NCBI RefSeq assembly: GCF_900110105.1
Contig: NZ_FOCL01000004.1
Coordinates: 714,495 to 778,494, forward strand
Direction of reading: 5' to 3'
DNA: 64,000 bases
From: Mucilaginibacter gossypiicola
GTDB lineage: Bacteria; Bacteroidota; Bacteroidia; Sphingobacteriales; Sphingobacteriaceae
This document shows, piece after piece, positions 42,716-50,942 of this stretch (positions are counted from its first letter, which is position 1; every line of letters begins with the position of its first letter). Made by a program: the position numbers and the translations under genes. Under the pieces are notes generated by a model. It searched no databases and was not told the origin of the DNA. It was given only the letters and a program-made list of their open reading frames with translations.

Positions 42716-44164
42716 TTAAGATCCTGAAGCGCCGGTATCAACCTTAACTTCAAGCGCTGTCCTAACCGAAGCAGGCAGGCTTGACAATAAGGTATAACCC
42801 GTTGCAGTTTCAATATCCTTAACGGTAGTGATGTATTTAGTCCAGTCAGAATTGATGGTGTTGATATTAGGGGTGTTTACAGCGATAACCCTTGTTGAAG
42901 CAGTAACCCTTGCAACGTCGCCATCTCCTTTAGGCATGATCAGGGCAACTTTCCAAACGTTGCTTGGTACATTTACGTGACCATTATTGATGGTATTGGC
43001 AGCACCATTTGAACCTGTACCTCCTGTACCATAGCTGCCCATAATGATATAAACTTCGTTTCCGGCAGCCACTTGCTCGCGCAGGTAGTTTTCAAGGTTG
43101 GCCCAGGTTTGCTGATTGTTTTGAGGAGCCTGTGGTATCATATTGGTCATCAGGAAGGTTGACGCATTTGCCCCGGTTGAGCTGGTACGGTCTGCCGACG
43201 GACAATTATGCCCCCTGTCGAACCCGCTGCCCGAGTAGCTGTTACTCTCTACCTGGTACCAGGTTGCCGGTAATCCGCTCCAGCCGGCAAAATCATCTAA
43301 ACGCCCGGTTGCATTGGTTGTATTAGTTGCATCAAGGTGCCAGCTAACCCAGTTAGGCTCGCCTTTGGTGGCATTGTATGACTCTACATAATATTTTTGA
43401 TCTACCAGGTAGTTATCCATAGAAGCCAATGTTGAAAGTGCATTCGAGGGGTTACCAAAAAGCAGGTTGCTGTTGTCGCCGCTGGTTGGCGGTGCGTCGG
43501 CCCCGGCGGTTACATCCCTCGGGGTTGCAGAGTTTGACGTGCCGGTAGTATCGCTGCCGCCGGTATCAGGTGTGCCAACGGTTATGCCGGGGTCGCCGGT
43601 TCCTTTAAAGGTAATATCATCAATGTCAACACGGTTGGTCGTAGTACTTTTTATCTGGAAACGTACTTTGGCAGTGGCGGTAACTTTGAATGAATCGGTT
43701 ACAAGGGTAGTATTATTTTCAATGATATCGGTGCCCATTTGTGTAAAGGTTGCTCCGCCATCGGTAGACATTAACACTTGTATCGTTGATTGAGCATCTT
43801 TACCATATTTACCGTGTTTAAATGAAAATAGGGTTACGCCTTTAATATCAAAGTTCATGGTTACAATACCCGTTTTCATGCGGATTGCGTGTTTGCCATC
43901 TTTTAAATCTGCGTCGAGGTCACCAACAAGCGCGTTATTAAAATTCCAGCTTCCGGTACTTGTATTAACATCGGCAGCGGCATAAGCGGTTTTTGTTGAA
44001 GCTTCCAAATCCTCAGTAATAGTATAAGGAACGGGGGCCGGAGGGGTGGTTGTTTTCGTAGTATCGCCGGTGTTAGGCGGGGTAGGTGAGTTTTTAAGGT
44101 CTTTTGAACATCCGGCGAAGGTTAAAGCTAAACCCAGGCCAATAAGCAGGTTGTTAATTTTCAT
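42716..44164 (-). CDS. DNA/RNA non-specific endonuclease lipoprotein with N-terminal beta-sandwich
   Basis: From the ATG at 44164 the product has 482 residues. It starts with a lipoprotein signal (FAGC, lipidated Cys19), a Thr/Pro-rich linker, a beta-sandwich domain (about 45-190), a second Gly/Ser/Thr linker, and a C-terminal NucA/Serratia-type nuclease with the DRGHNCPSADR catalytic His motif (about residue 320) and the MIPQAPQNNQQTWANLE metal/Asn region. It probably cuts extracellular DNA or RNA at the cell surface. It follows a TonB receptor and a second lipoprotein, which suggests nucleic-acid or phosphate scavenging. An upstream ATG adding 10 residues is less likely. Confidence 0.88.
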   Translation of the reverse strand: MKINNLLIGLGLALTFAGCSKDLKNSPTPPNTGDTTKTTTPPAPVPYTITEDLEASTKTAYAAADVNTSTGSWNFNNALVGDLDADLKDGKHAIRMKTGIVTMNFDIKGVTLFSFKHGKYGKDAQSTIQVLMSTDGGATFTQMGTDIIENNTTLVTDSFKVTATAKVRFQIKSTTTNRVDIDDITFKGTGDPGITVGTPDTGGSDTTGTSNSATPRDVTAGADAPPTSGDNSNLLFGNPSNALSTLASMDNYLVDQKYYVESYNATKGEPNWVSWHLDATNTTNATGRLDDFAGWSGLPATWYQVESNSYSGSGFDRGHNCPSADRTSSTGANASTFLMTNMIPQAPQNNQQTWANLENYLREQVAAGNEVYIIMGSYGTGGTGSNGAANTINNGHVNVPSNVWKVALIMPKGDGDVARVTASTRVIAVNTPNINTINSDWTKYITTVKDIETATGYTLLSSLPASVRTALEVKVDTGASGS

Positions 44165-44257
44165 ACTTGTTGTTTTTATGATAGATAAATACAAAGCACA
44201 GCCAATGCGTTTATGCTGTGCTAATTTTTTTTAACCGGAAAGATTTAGGGAGGATAG

Positions 44258-44291
44258 AAAACAGGCCCGGCTGATTTGCCGGGACCTGTTT
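44258..44291 (-). terminator. Hairpin between lipoprotein and endonuclease genes
   Basis: AAACAGGCCCGGC, loop TGATTT, GCCGGGACCTGTTT with one mismatch. It may reduce read-through from the receptor/lipoprotein pair into the endonuclease gene. Confidence 0.7.
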
Positions 44292-44302
44292 AGTGTAAGA
44301 TA

Positions 44303-45454
44303 TTACGATTGAGGAACTACGAAGTTTGTTCCGTCGAATACAAAAGTTTTGCTTGCATTTGAGGTTTTACCAAAGCTGTAAACAACATAGGTAACCACAA
44401 ATTTTTGATTTGGAAGGGCGATAGCTTTAAATTTTTCTGTTAATACCGCTATCATAGCAGCATTGAGATCGGCATCGCTCCAGTAAGTAGCATCGGTAGT
44501 AGCACTGATGTTGAAGTCAGGGTATTTAGCAACATTATCCCTTGCAGCTTGCGTGCCTGCGGTGGTTTGCGTGCCAATGTAAACGTAATCATCTTTAACA
44601 AGGGTATAGCTAACAGTGCTGCTTACTATCCATTTACCACCTGCACGCTCAAATGATAATGTTCGTGGAGTTGAACCGGAAACCCAGTTACTGCCATCAA
44701 ATGCAAAGGCAGTTACTTTTTGAAAATCGGTAGTGCCATCATAGTAGTTATAGCTTACGTATTGAATATCGCCAATCTGGGCAGTTGCAGATATGCTTAA
44801 GTCGGCTTTTAATAATGCACTTATATAAGTGTTAACACTGCTCACATTATCGGTAGCAACAAACTCGTTATGATTTGAACGACCGACTGACGCATACTGA
44901 GCAGGCGACAAAAGATAGATCTGCTGCCAGGCACTATTTAAATACATGTATCCAAATGTTTGTACAGATACACTGCCCGAGTAGTAATTGAAAGTCAGTA
45001 CGGCCAATTGGTTCTCCTTAGGCGATGATGTTTTAGGACCGTAAGGCAACCATGAAAGTATTTGTGCTGCCGTAAAATCGGTGAATTTGTTGCCCGGTAA
45101 CAACAAATAATCAGCGTTGGTTAGCGTATATGCTACGTTTTTGTAAACGCTGTCTGCAACTTTAACCTGTGGTGTGCCCACGTTAAAAGTTACATCGGCC
45201 GTTGAGCCATCGTCAACACGCGGATATTCAGTGGCTAACAGGCCTGGAATACTTTGCTTGGCATCGTCTTCTGATTGGAAAACGCCGTTTTTATAGCCAT
45301 ATGATGAAGTGTCAAGCTTTTTATAATCGGCAGTAACCATTGTTTGCGTTAGCTTGGCTTTGTGCAAAGGCATAGTATTAGGAATAACCGGTTGTTTTTG
45401 GCAGGCCGATAATGCAAGGGCTGCCAGTACCAGTATATTAGATATCTTTTTCAT
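44303..45454 (-). CDS. Surface lipoprotein of unknown function paired with a TonB receptor
   Basis: The 383-residue protein has a lipoprotein signal (LALSAC, lipidated Cys18). The rest is Tyr/Ser/Thr-rich beta-type sequence with repeated patterns such as NYYSGSVSVQTFGYMYLN and NYYDGTTDFQKVTAFAFDG. I do not recognise a domain. It starts 20 bases after the TonB receptor stop, as SusD-like or other substrate-binding lipoproteins do, but it lacks the helical SusD pattern, so it is not SusD. Confidence 0.72.
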   Translation of the reverse strand: MKKISNILVLAALALSACQKQPVIPNTMPLHKAKLTQTMVTADYKKLDTSSYGYKNGVFQSEDDAKQSIPGLLATEYPRVDDGSTADVTFNVGTPQVKVADSVYKNVAYTLTNADYLLLPGNKFTDFTAAQILSWLPYGPKTSSPKENQLAVLTFNYYSGSVSVQTFGYMYLNSAWQQIYLLSPAQYASVGRSNHNEFVATDNVSSVNTYISALLKADLSISATAQIGDIQYVSYNYYDGTTDFQKVTAFAFDGSNWVSGSTPRTLSFERAGGKWIVSSTVSYTLVKDDYVYIGTQTTAGTQAARDNVAKYPDFNISATTDATYWSDADLNAAMIAVLTEKFKAIALPNQKFVVTYVVYSFGKTSNASKTFVFDGTNFVVPQS

Positions 45455-45474
45455 TTGGGATAAATAAAATCTTA

Positions 45475-48423
45475 TTAAAATTTAATTTTTAAACTGGTTA
45501 CAAACGTTCTGCCTAAGCCATAGTAAACCAACACATTGTTTACGTTACCGGTTAGGTTACCGTCATAAGAGTCGGCTATGTATTTGGAGTTAAGCAGATT
45601 GTTTACGTTGCCTATCAATACCGCATCCAAACCTGCAATTTTAAACCTGAATACACCATTCAGGTTCCAGATGGAGTAGTTTGGTATTTTATAAGGGTGC
45701 ATATCCGGCTGACCAGCATTGGCAAAGTTGAACTGTGAGTAATAATTGCCATAATAAAAATAATTACCTCCAATGCTCAGGTCTGGCAACACATCAATGT
45801 CGGCACCTAAGGCTGCAGTAGTTTGCGCAGCATCGCCTACTTTAATATCCTTCAGGTAAACTTTGTTAACTGTTTTTACGGCTTGTTGCTGTGAGTTATA
45901 AACGGTAGATGGTCCTGCATCATTGGTGTAGTGCCAATCGCCGTATGATAACATACCGTTAATGGTGATTTGCTTGATCGGCTTCAATTTCATTTCAAGC
46001 TCAAGGCCCTGGTGAAGCTCATCAACACCTGCAACGTTCACTGTATAAAGTTGATTGGTAGCCTGATCAAAGTAAGCGGTAGCAAAAGACTCATCATTAT
46101 ACGATGTTCTGTATGCATTTAATTTGGCACTGAAATGAGCCAGTTTAAGCCCGTAACCTAACTCATAGCTCAGCAGTTTTTCAGATACAGAACTTGGATT
46201 GATATTGTTGGTGAACTTTTGGAATATGTTATCGAAATAAGGCGGTTTGGTCATGTAACCAACGTTTGCAAAAACGTTCATTGCCTCATTGATGTTATAG
46301 TTTGCGCCTGCTTTAGCCTGGTAGTTAAAGAAGTTAACGTATTTGCTGGTTTGGTTTGGATCACTATTAAGATAGTTGTAAAAGTCTGTCCTCCTGTTGG
46401 CTGTTTCTGAACCCGTTAAGGTAACAAATACCGAAAAATCTTTTTTTGAGTATTCGGCCTGTGCAAATGCAGCACCTGAAAGGATTTTGTCTTTATTATA
46501 ATAGTCAATTTTATCACCTACCACTGCGCGATGTTCCGGGTTATTGATATCGCCGGAACGGCTACCTATAGCACTATTGCCTGTGTATGGGTCATAAACA
46601 TAGTCAGCACCTAAAAGGTCGGTAACTGTTTCGTAATGCGTACCATCATATGATCTCAAATCAACACCGGTTGAAAGGTTAATTGATTTCCCTAATTCGG
46701 TACGATAAGTACTTCTGATACCATACCAGGTATGGTTGTTATGTGAAGAGTAGAAGTAAGTACTTGCAGAGCCATCCGGGTTAGCAAAGTTTGCTTTTTC
46801 GGCAGCTGTATAATCATATGGCGAATACAGGTTGCTCACCCTTGGTGCATCACCCTGGATACCGCCACCACCACCGGTGCCGTAAGTAGCATATAAAACG
46901 GTTGAAAGGCTTGAACTTCCATTAATATTCCATTCATGATTTAATGAGAATAATGGCTTGCTGAAGTTGTTGTTATACGGGTTGATCTGCTTGCCATCCT
47001 TTACACCTAATTCATAGTTCCACCGGATCCCTTGAGGGGCGTTTTGCCAGTCGGCTATCGATTCATCCGGGCGCTGACCATGCGTTTGAGTAGCACCCAT
47101 TAACGATAGTGATAACGATTGGTTTGACGAAAGTTGTTTTGAAACGTTAAAGAAGTAGTTATAACCTAAAAAGTTTAAACCATCGGCGTTGCCACGGCCT
47201 TGAGTCCTGCTGCCCTGAAATGTAGCTGCCCAGCCATTTTTATCTAAACCGGTTGATAGCAATACAGAGGTTTTTTCATAGCCATCGCTGCCGATACCTT
47301 GTGAAATAAAGCCACCTTTATCCATATCGGTGCTGCGGGTGGTGATGTTGATGGTACCACCAAACGAAGGCACAATAATTTTATTTGCACCCAAGCCACG
47401 CTGTACCTGTATTGAAGTGGCAACATCAGTTAATCCTGAAAAATCCGACCAGAAAATTGATCCGTTTTCCATATCGTTAACCGGGATACCGTTGATGGTT
47501 TGTGCTACGTTGCCATTTTTTGAACGGCTGCTAAAACCACGAATGTTTACACGCGAATCGCCATAACCACCATCGCCTTGCGTAGCCATTACGCCCGGTA
47601 CCACGCTTAATAATTGAGGGATATCCTGGTTGCCCAGTTTTTCTTCAATAAAACGCTGGTTTATAGTAGTAACTGCAACCGGGGTTTTACGATCGATAGC
47701 TACGTCGCCGGTTACTACAACCTCTTTCATTGAACTTGAGCTTGATTTAAGTTCGATTTCACCAAGATTGGTAGTGCCTGAAAGTGTAATTTCTTTGGTG
47801 ATGTAACCGATGTATGAAATTACAAGTACAGTACCGTCGCCATTTTCAAGGTTTAATTTAAAAGTACCGTTAAGGCTGGTTGACGTAGCTTTGCCGCCAC
47901 CTTTAACACCTACCGAAGCTCCGATGAGAGGCTCTTTGGTAACAGCGTCAACAATTTTTCCGGTATATAACGAAGCCGGGGCGTTTGCCGAATTAGTAGT
48001 CGCCTGTGTGGTTTTTTCTTTTACTACAATGGTATGCCCCACAATAGCATAGGTAACCGGCTGGCCTTTAAACACCCTGTCAAGCACTTTTGTTAAAGCT
48101 TCGTTTTTTACATTTAACGATACCTTGTTGCTGCCGGTAAGTAGTTCGGTTTGCATGAAAATGTCGTAGCCACTTTGCTGCTCAATTTTGTTCAGTACTG
48201 CCTGGAGGCTGCTGTTCTTTTCGGCTAAAGTGATGTTTTGGCTGAAACTTTTAGCGCTGAGATGCATGCAGACTGCAAATAACAGAACGGCGATAAGTTT
48301 TATCCGCATAATAAATTTTCTTTTTGTATCCGGGCCTATCCGGAAAAAACCTTTTGTAGCGTTTTTGAATTTATTTACCCGGCCATCGTTGTGTACAGGC
48401 ACAGGAAATGTAGAAAAATCCAT
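45475..48423 (-). CDS. TonB-dependent outer-membrane receptor with STN and carboxypeptidase-regulatory-like domains
   Basis: The 982-residue receptor has a signal segment (IKLIAVLLFAVCMHLSAKS, about 41-59), an STN domain (about 66-115, LQAVLNKIEQQSGYDIF), a CarboxypepD_reg-like domain (about 150-225, GKIVDAVTKEPLIGASV), a plug (VAVTTINQRFIEEKLG...VRGFSS-like) and a barrel ending in TSLKIKF. STN binds the FecR anti-sigma in the periplasm, and fecR and sigma genes lie directly upstream, so this is a transducer system. Ligand unknown. M39 (48309) is an alternative start closer to the signal peptide. Confidence 0.94.
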   Translation of the reverse strand: MDFSTFPVPVHNDGRVNKFKNATKGFFRIGPDTKRKFIMRIKLIAVLLFAVCMHLSAKSFSQNITLAEKNSSLQAVLNKIEQQSGYDIFMQTELLTGSNKVSLNVKNEALTKVLDRVFKGQPVTYAIVGHTIVVKEKTTQATTNSANAPASLYTGKIVDAVTKEPLIGASVGVKGGGKATSTSLNGTFKLNLENGDGTVLVISYIGYITKEITLSGTTNLGEIELKSSSSSMKEVVVTGDVAIDRKTPVAVTTINQRFIEEKLGNQDIPQLLSVVPGVMATQGDGGYGDSRVNIRGFSSRSKNGNVAQTINGIPVNDMENGSIFWSDFSGLTDVATSIQVQRGLGANKIIVPSFGGTINITTRSTDMDKGGFISQGIGSDGYEKTSVLLSTGLDKNGWAATFQGSRTQGRGNADGLNFLGYNYFFNVSKQLSSNQSLSLSLMGATQTHGQRPDESIADWQNAPQGIRWNYELGVKDGKQINPYNNNFSKPLFSLNHEWNINGSSSLSTVLYATYGTGGGGGIQGDAPRVSNLYSPYDYTAAEKANFANPDGSASTYFYSSHNNHTWYGIRSTYRTELGKSINLSTGVDLRSYDGTHYETVTDLLGADYVYDPYTGNSAIGSRSGDINNPEHRAVVGDKIDYYNKDKILSGAAFAQAEYSKKDFSVFVTLTGSETANRRTDFYNYLNSDPNQTSKYVNFFNYQAKAGANYNINEAMNVFANVGYMTKPPYFDNIFQKFTNNINPSSVSEKLLSYELGYGLKLAHFSAKLNAYRTSYNDESFATAYFDQATNQLYTVNVAGVDELHQGLELEMKLKPIKQITINGMLSYGDWHYTNDAGPSTVYNSQQQAVKTVNKVYLKDIKVGDAAQTTAALGADIDVLPDLSIGGNYFYYGNYYSQFNFANAGQPDMHPYKIPNYSIWNLNGVFRFKIAGLDAVLIGNVNNLLNSKYIADSYDGNLTGNVNNVLVYYGLGRTFVTSLKIKF

Positions 48424-48583
48424 ATTTTTGTTTTGGGTTGATTAGTTTAAAAAGTATTTAGTCGATATGATTTGGATTATGTTAGCCCCAAAATATAGCC
48501 GGAAGTGGTTGCAACACTTTCGGTTTTTTTATGGGCCAACTTTTAGTAAACCGGCCTTGCCGTTTACCACATATTGGATTTTG

Positions 48584-49774
48584 TTATGATTTTACTATAA
48601 TCTTCCTCCCGTTAATTGTGAAGTTTAAGCCGCTTGTTTTAAGGATCTCAAATATTTTTGACACAGGTACATTGCGCGATATGCGCCCCATGTAGTGTTT
48701 TTGCGCTGTTTTACCCTGGTATTCTACATCCACATCATACCAGCGGGATAGCTGGCGCATAATGGTTTGCAGATCGGTATTACTGAAAACAAATTTTCCG
48801 TTTTTCCAGGCCACCGCCTCGTCAATATTGGCGTTCGCATTGATACTGATATAGCTTAAGCTGTTGACTGCCTGTTCACCGGGTTTTATTTTAACCGACT
48901 GTCCCGTATTGCCGGTAACTCTTACGCTGCCTTCAAGCAGGGTTGTTTTTGTTACACCTTCATCTGTATAGCTGTTAATATTAAAATGCGTACCCAAAAC
49001 GGTAACCGTTTGGTTGGCAGTTTTTACATTGAATGGTTTTGAAGGATCTTTGCTTACCTCAAAATAAGCCTCGCCGGTAAGTTCAACCCTGCGCTCGTTG
49101 CCGGTGAAGGCGGTTGGATATTTTATTGATGATGCAGCATTTAACCAAACTCTTGTACCATCGGGTAAAACAACCTGATATTGGCCGCCACGTGGGGTAG
49201 CCAGCATATTCATAGCAATGGCTTCGGCAGGAGCGGGGGCTGTTGGACTTTGGGCGTTATCAGTAGCTTCATAAACTACCTTGCCGTTTTCATCTTCTTT
49301 AATTACTGCATGTTGCTGACTCGCAATTTGGCCGTGTTTGGCGCTGTCCAAAACTATAGTTGAGCCATCGGCCAATGTAAGCACAGCTTTGTTTGTTCCC
49401 GGTGGGATATCCTTATGCTGATTAGCCAGTGTTTGTGGCTGATCTATAGTGCGGTGTTTGTTTAGGGTGATGGTTAATGCCGCCAGTAAAAGCACGGCTG
49501 CGGCGTATCCAACCCACCGCAGCTTGTTAGTTTTGCGTTTAAACCCCGTGCTTTTAGTAATATTATGCCATGCATTAGCTTTATCATTTGCAGAAAAGGT
49601 TTCCAGCTCATTGTTGAGCAGGTGTTCATCAGTTAACTTTTTGAATAATTCCTGGTTGCGGGCGTCTGCCAGAAGCCATTGGTCAAGCTGGAGTTTTTCC
49701 TGATGGTTCAGCTCATTTCGCATATGTTTTGCGATTAGCTGGCCCAGGTCAAAGTATGAGTCGTAATTATTCAT
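48584..49774 (-). CDS. FecR-family anti-sigma factor
   Basis: The 396-residue protein has a cytoplasmic part (1-85), one membrane helix (about 87-104, WVGYAAAVLLLAALTITL), a periplasmic FecR domain (about 185-285, ATPRGGQYQVVLPDGTRVWL) and a C-terminal DUF4974-like end (FSNTDLQTIMRQLSRWYDVDVEY). It holds the ECF sigma factor inactive until the TonB receptor signals. It lies between the sigma factor and the receptor, separated from the sigma gene by 302 bases with a REP element. Confidence 0.95.
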   Translation of the reverse strand: MNNYDSYFDLGQLIAKHMRNELNHQEKLQLDQWLLADARNQELFKKLTDEHLLNNELETFSANDKANAWHNITKSTGFKRKTNKLRWVGYAAAVLLLAALTITLNKHRTIDQPQTLANQHKDIPPGTNKAVLTLADGSTIVLDSAKHGQIASQQHAVIKEDENGKVVYEATDNAQSPTAPAPAEAIAMNMLATPRGGQYQVVLPDGTRVWLNAASSIKYPTAFTGNERRVELTGEAYFEVSKDPSKPFNVKTANQTVTVLGTHFNINSYTDEGVTKTTLLEGSVRVTGNTGQSVKIKPGEQAVNSLSYISINANANIDEAVAWKNGKFVFSNTDLQTIMRQLSRWYDVDVEYQGKTAQKHYMGRISRNVPVSKIFEILKTSGLNFTINGRKIIVKS

Positions 49775-50075
49775 TTTTCCTTTTCGTACATAAAGACACC
49801 TTCAGTTTGAAAGTGGATAAAGCGAGGTGAAGATTTTTTTGATATTGTAAAAAAACGTCATTGCGAGGAACGAAGCAATCGCGAACTATGCAGAGACACT
49901 TGCTTGGCCGCTCTATAAGTAGGGGATTGCTTCGTACCTCGCAATGACGGGATGGAGAAGGGTTTGCTTTTCCGAAGCAATTTCGGAACAAGCTGTACCT
50001 CTCAATGAAGCTTGGTCTTTTGATTTGTTCTTATTTGTTTTTGTTAAATAATGTAGACTTTAATGGGAGAAAAGA
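49775..50075. other. Gap between sigma and fecR genes holding a REP-like element
   Basis: About 301 bases without a gene. The main content is the palindromic REP-like element at 49856-49950. A tail at 49955-50040 has no recognisable feature. A FecI-dependent promoter may lie here, but I could not identify one. Confidence 0.6.
49856..49950. repeat. REP-like element, GTCATTGCGAGG family
   Basis: CGTCATTGCGAGGAACGAAG and its complement near 49924-49949 pair around a centre that includes GCAGAGACACT and GGCCGCTCTATA. The arms differ at one or two bases. Same family as 16921-17005 and 53975-54055. Confidence 0.9.
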
Positions 50076-50669
50076 TTACCGCTTAAAAAAGCTCAAACCA
50101 AGCGCTACAAAAGCAGTAAACATTTCGGGCGAAAGTTTTACGCGCATCAGTTCAAGGGCGCGTTGCTTTTGTTTTTTGACGGTATTTACAGACATATCCA
50201 GTCCATCGGCAATTTCCTGGTTTTTTTTGCCATCAAAATAGCCCATTATAGATATGGTGCGGTGGCTTTCGGGCAGAGAATGTAATGCGGCGTGAATTTC
50301 GGCTACAGCTTCGGCCGTGATGATGGCTTCAATTATCGGCGCTTCTTCCGGTTCTTTATTGCCTTGATACTGAACATATGCTTCAACAACTTTACTGTGC
50401 CGTATAATATTTAGGCTCGCGTTGCGGACTGTACTGTACAGGAAGTTTTTGATGGCGATCTTATCCTGTATTACGCTTTCACGCTGGTTCCAGTATTTAA
50501 TGAAAGCATCCTGTACAATGTCTTCGGCCTGGTCTTTATCTTTTATCAGCTGGAGGGAGAAGTATACCAGCCTGTCATAATACTCTTTGAAGAGAACATC
50601 CAGATCAACATTATCTGCTGAAGTGGTAGCGTTATTTTTTTGCCCAAAAATTCCCTTTACAATGCTCAT
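50076..50669 (-). CDS. ECF-type RNA polymerase sigma factor (FecI-like)
   Basis: From the ATG at 50669 the product has 197 residues with sigma region 2 (LFKEYYDRLVYFSLQLIKDKDQAEDIVQDAFIKYW, split here in two parts: residues ~27-44 and ~45-62) and region 4 (PESHRTISIMGYFDGKKNQEIADGLDMSVNTVKKQ). It has no extra domain. It should drive the receptor/lipoprotein/nuclease genes when released by FecR. An upstream ATG (50714) adds 15 hydrophobic residues and is less likely. Confidence 0.93.
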   Translation of the reverse strand: MSIVKGIFGQKNNATTSADNVDLDVLFKEYYDRLVYFSLQLIKDKDQAEDIVQDAFIKYWNQRESVIQDKIAIKNFLYSTVRNASLNIIRHSKVVEAYVQYQGNKEPEEAPIIEAIITAEAVAEIHAALHSLPESHRTISIMGYFDGKKNQEIADGLDMSVNTVKKQKQRALELMRVKLSPEMFTAFVALGLSFFKR

Positions 50670-50883
50670 TTGTTTTTCTGGCAGAAATAAAACCTGAACC
50701 CAACGAAACAGCACCTTTTGTGCCGATAAAAACTTAATTCAAAATTGAACTTTATGTGTTCAATTTAGGTTAAATCAATGTTAATAAATGAGTTTTAGAC
50801 GGTAACTTTTCAGTTGCACAGCGGTGCCGTAAATTGAATTTATTAGAATGGTTTTGGTTTTTAACGTGCTGATTTTCAAAATG

Positions 50884-50920
50884 AAAAAGCCCTTATGTCG
50901 GTGCAGGCATAAGGACTTTT
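50884..50920 (-). terminator. Terminator after the M16 protease gene
   Basis: On the minus strand, AAAAGTCCTTATG, 10-base loop, CATAAGGGCTTTTT. It lies 23 bases after the protease stop, isolating the sigma-factor gene downstream. Confidence 0.8.
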
Positions 50921-50942
50921 AATGAATTGATGTTATGTTAAC

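Noticed and set aside
44303..45454. SusD-like lipoprotein partner of the TonB receptor
   Set aside because: The sequence is beta-type and Tyr/Ser/Thr-rich with no TPR-like helical pattern expected of SusD; the receptor also has an STN domain rather than a SusC-style arrangement alone.
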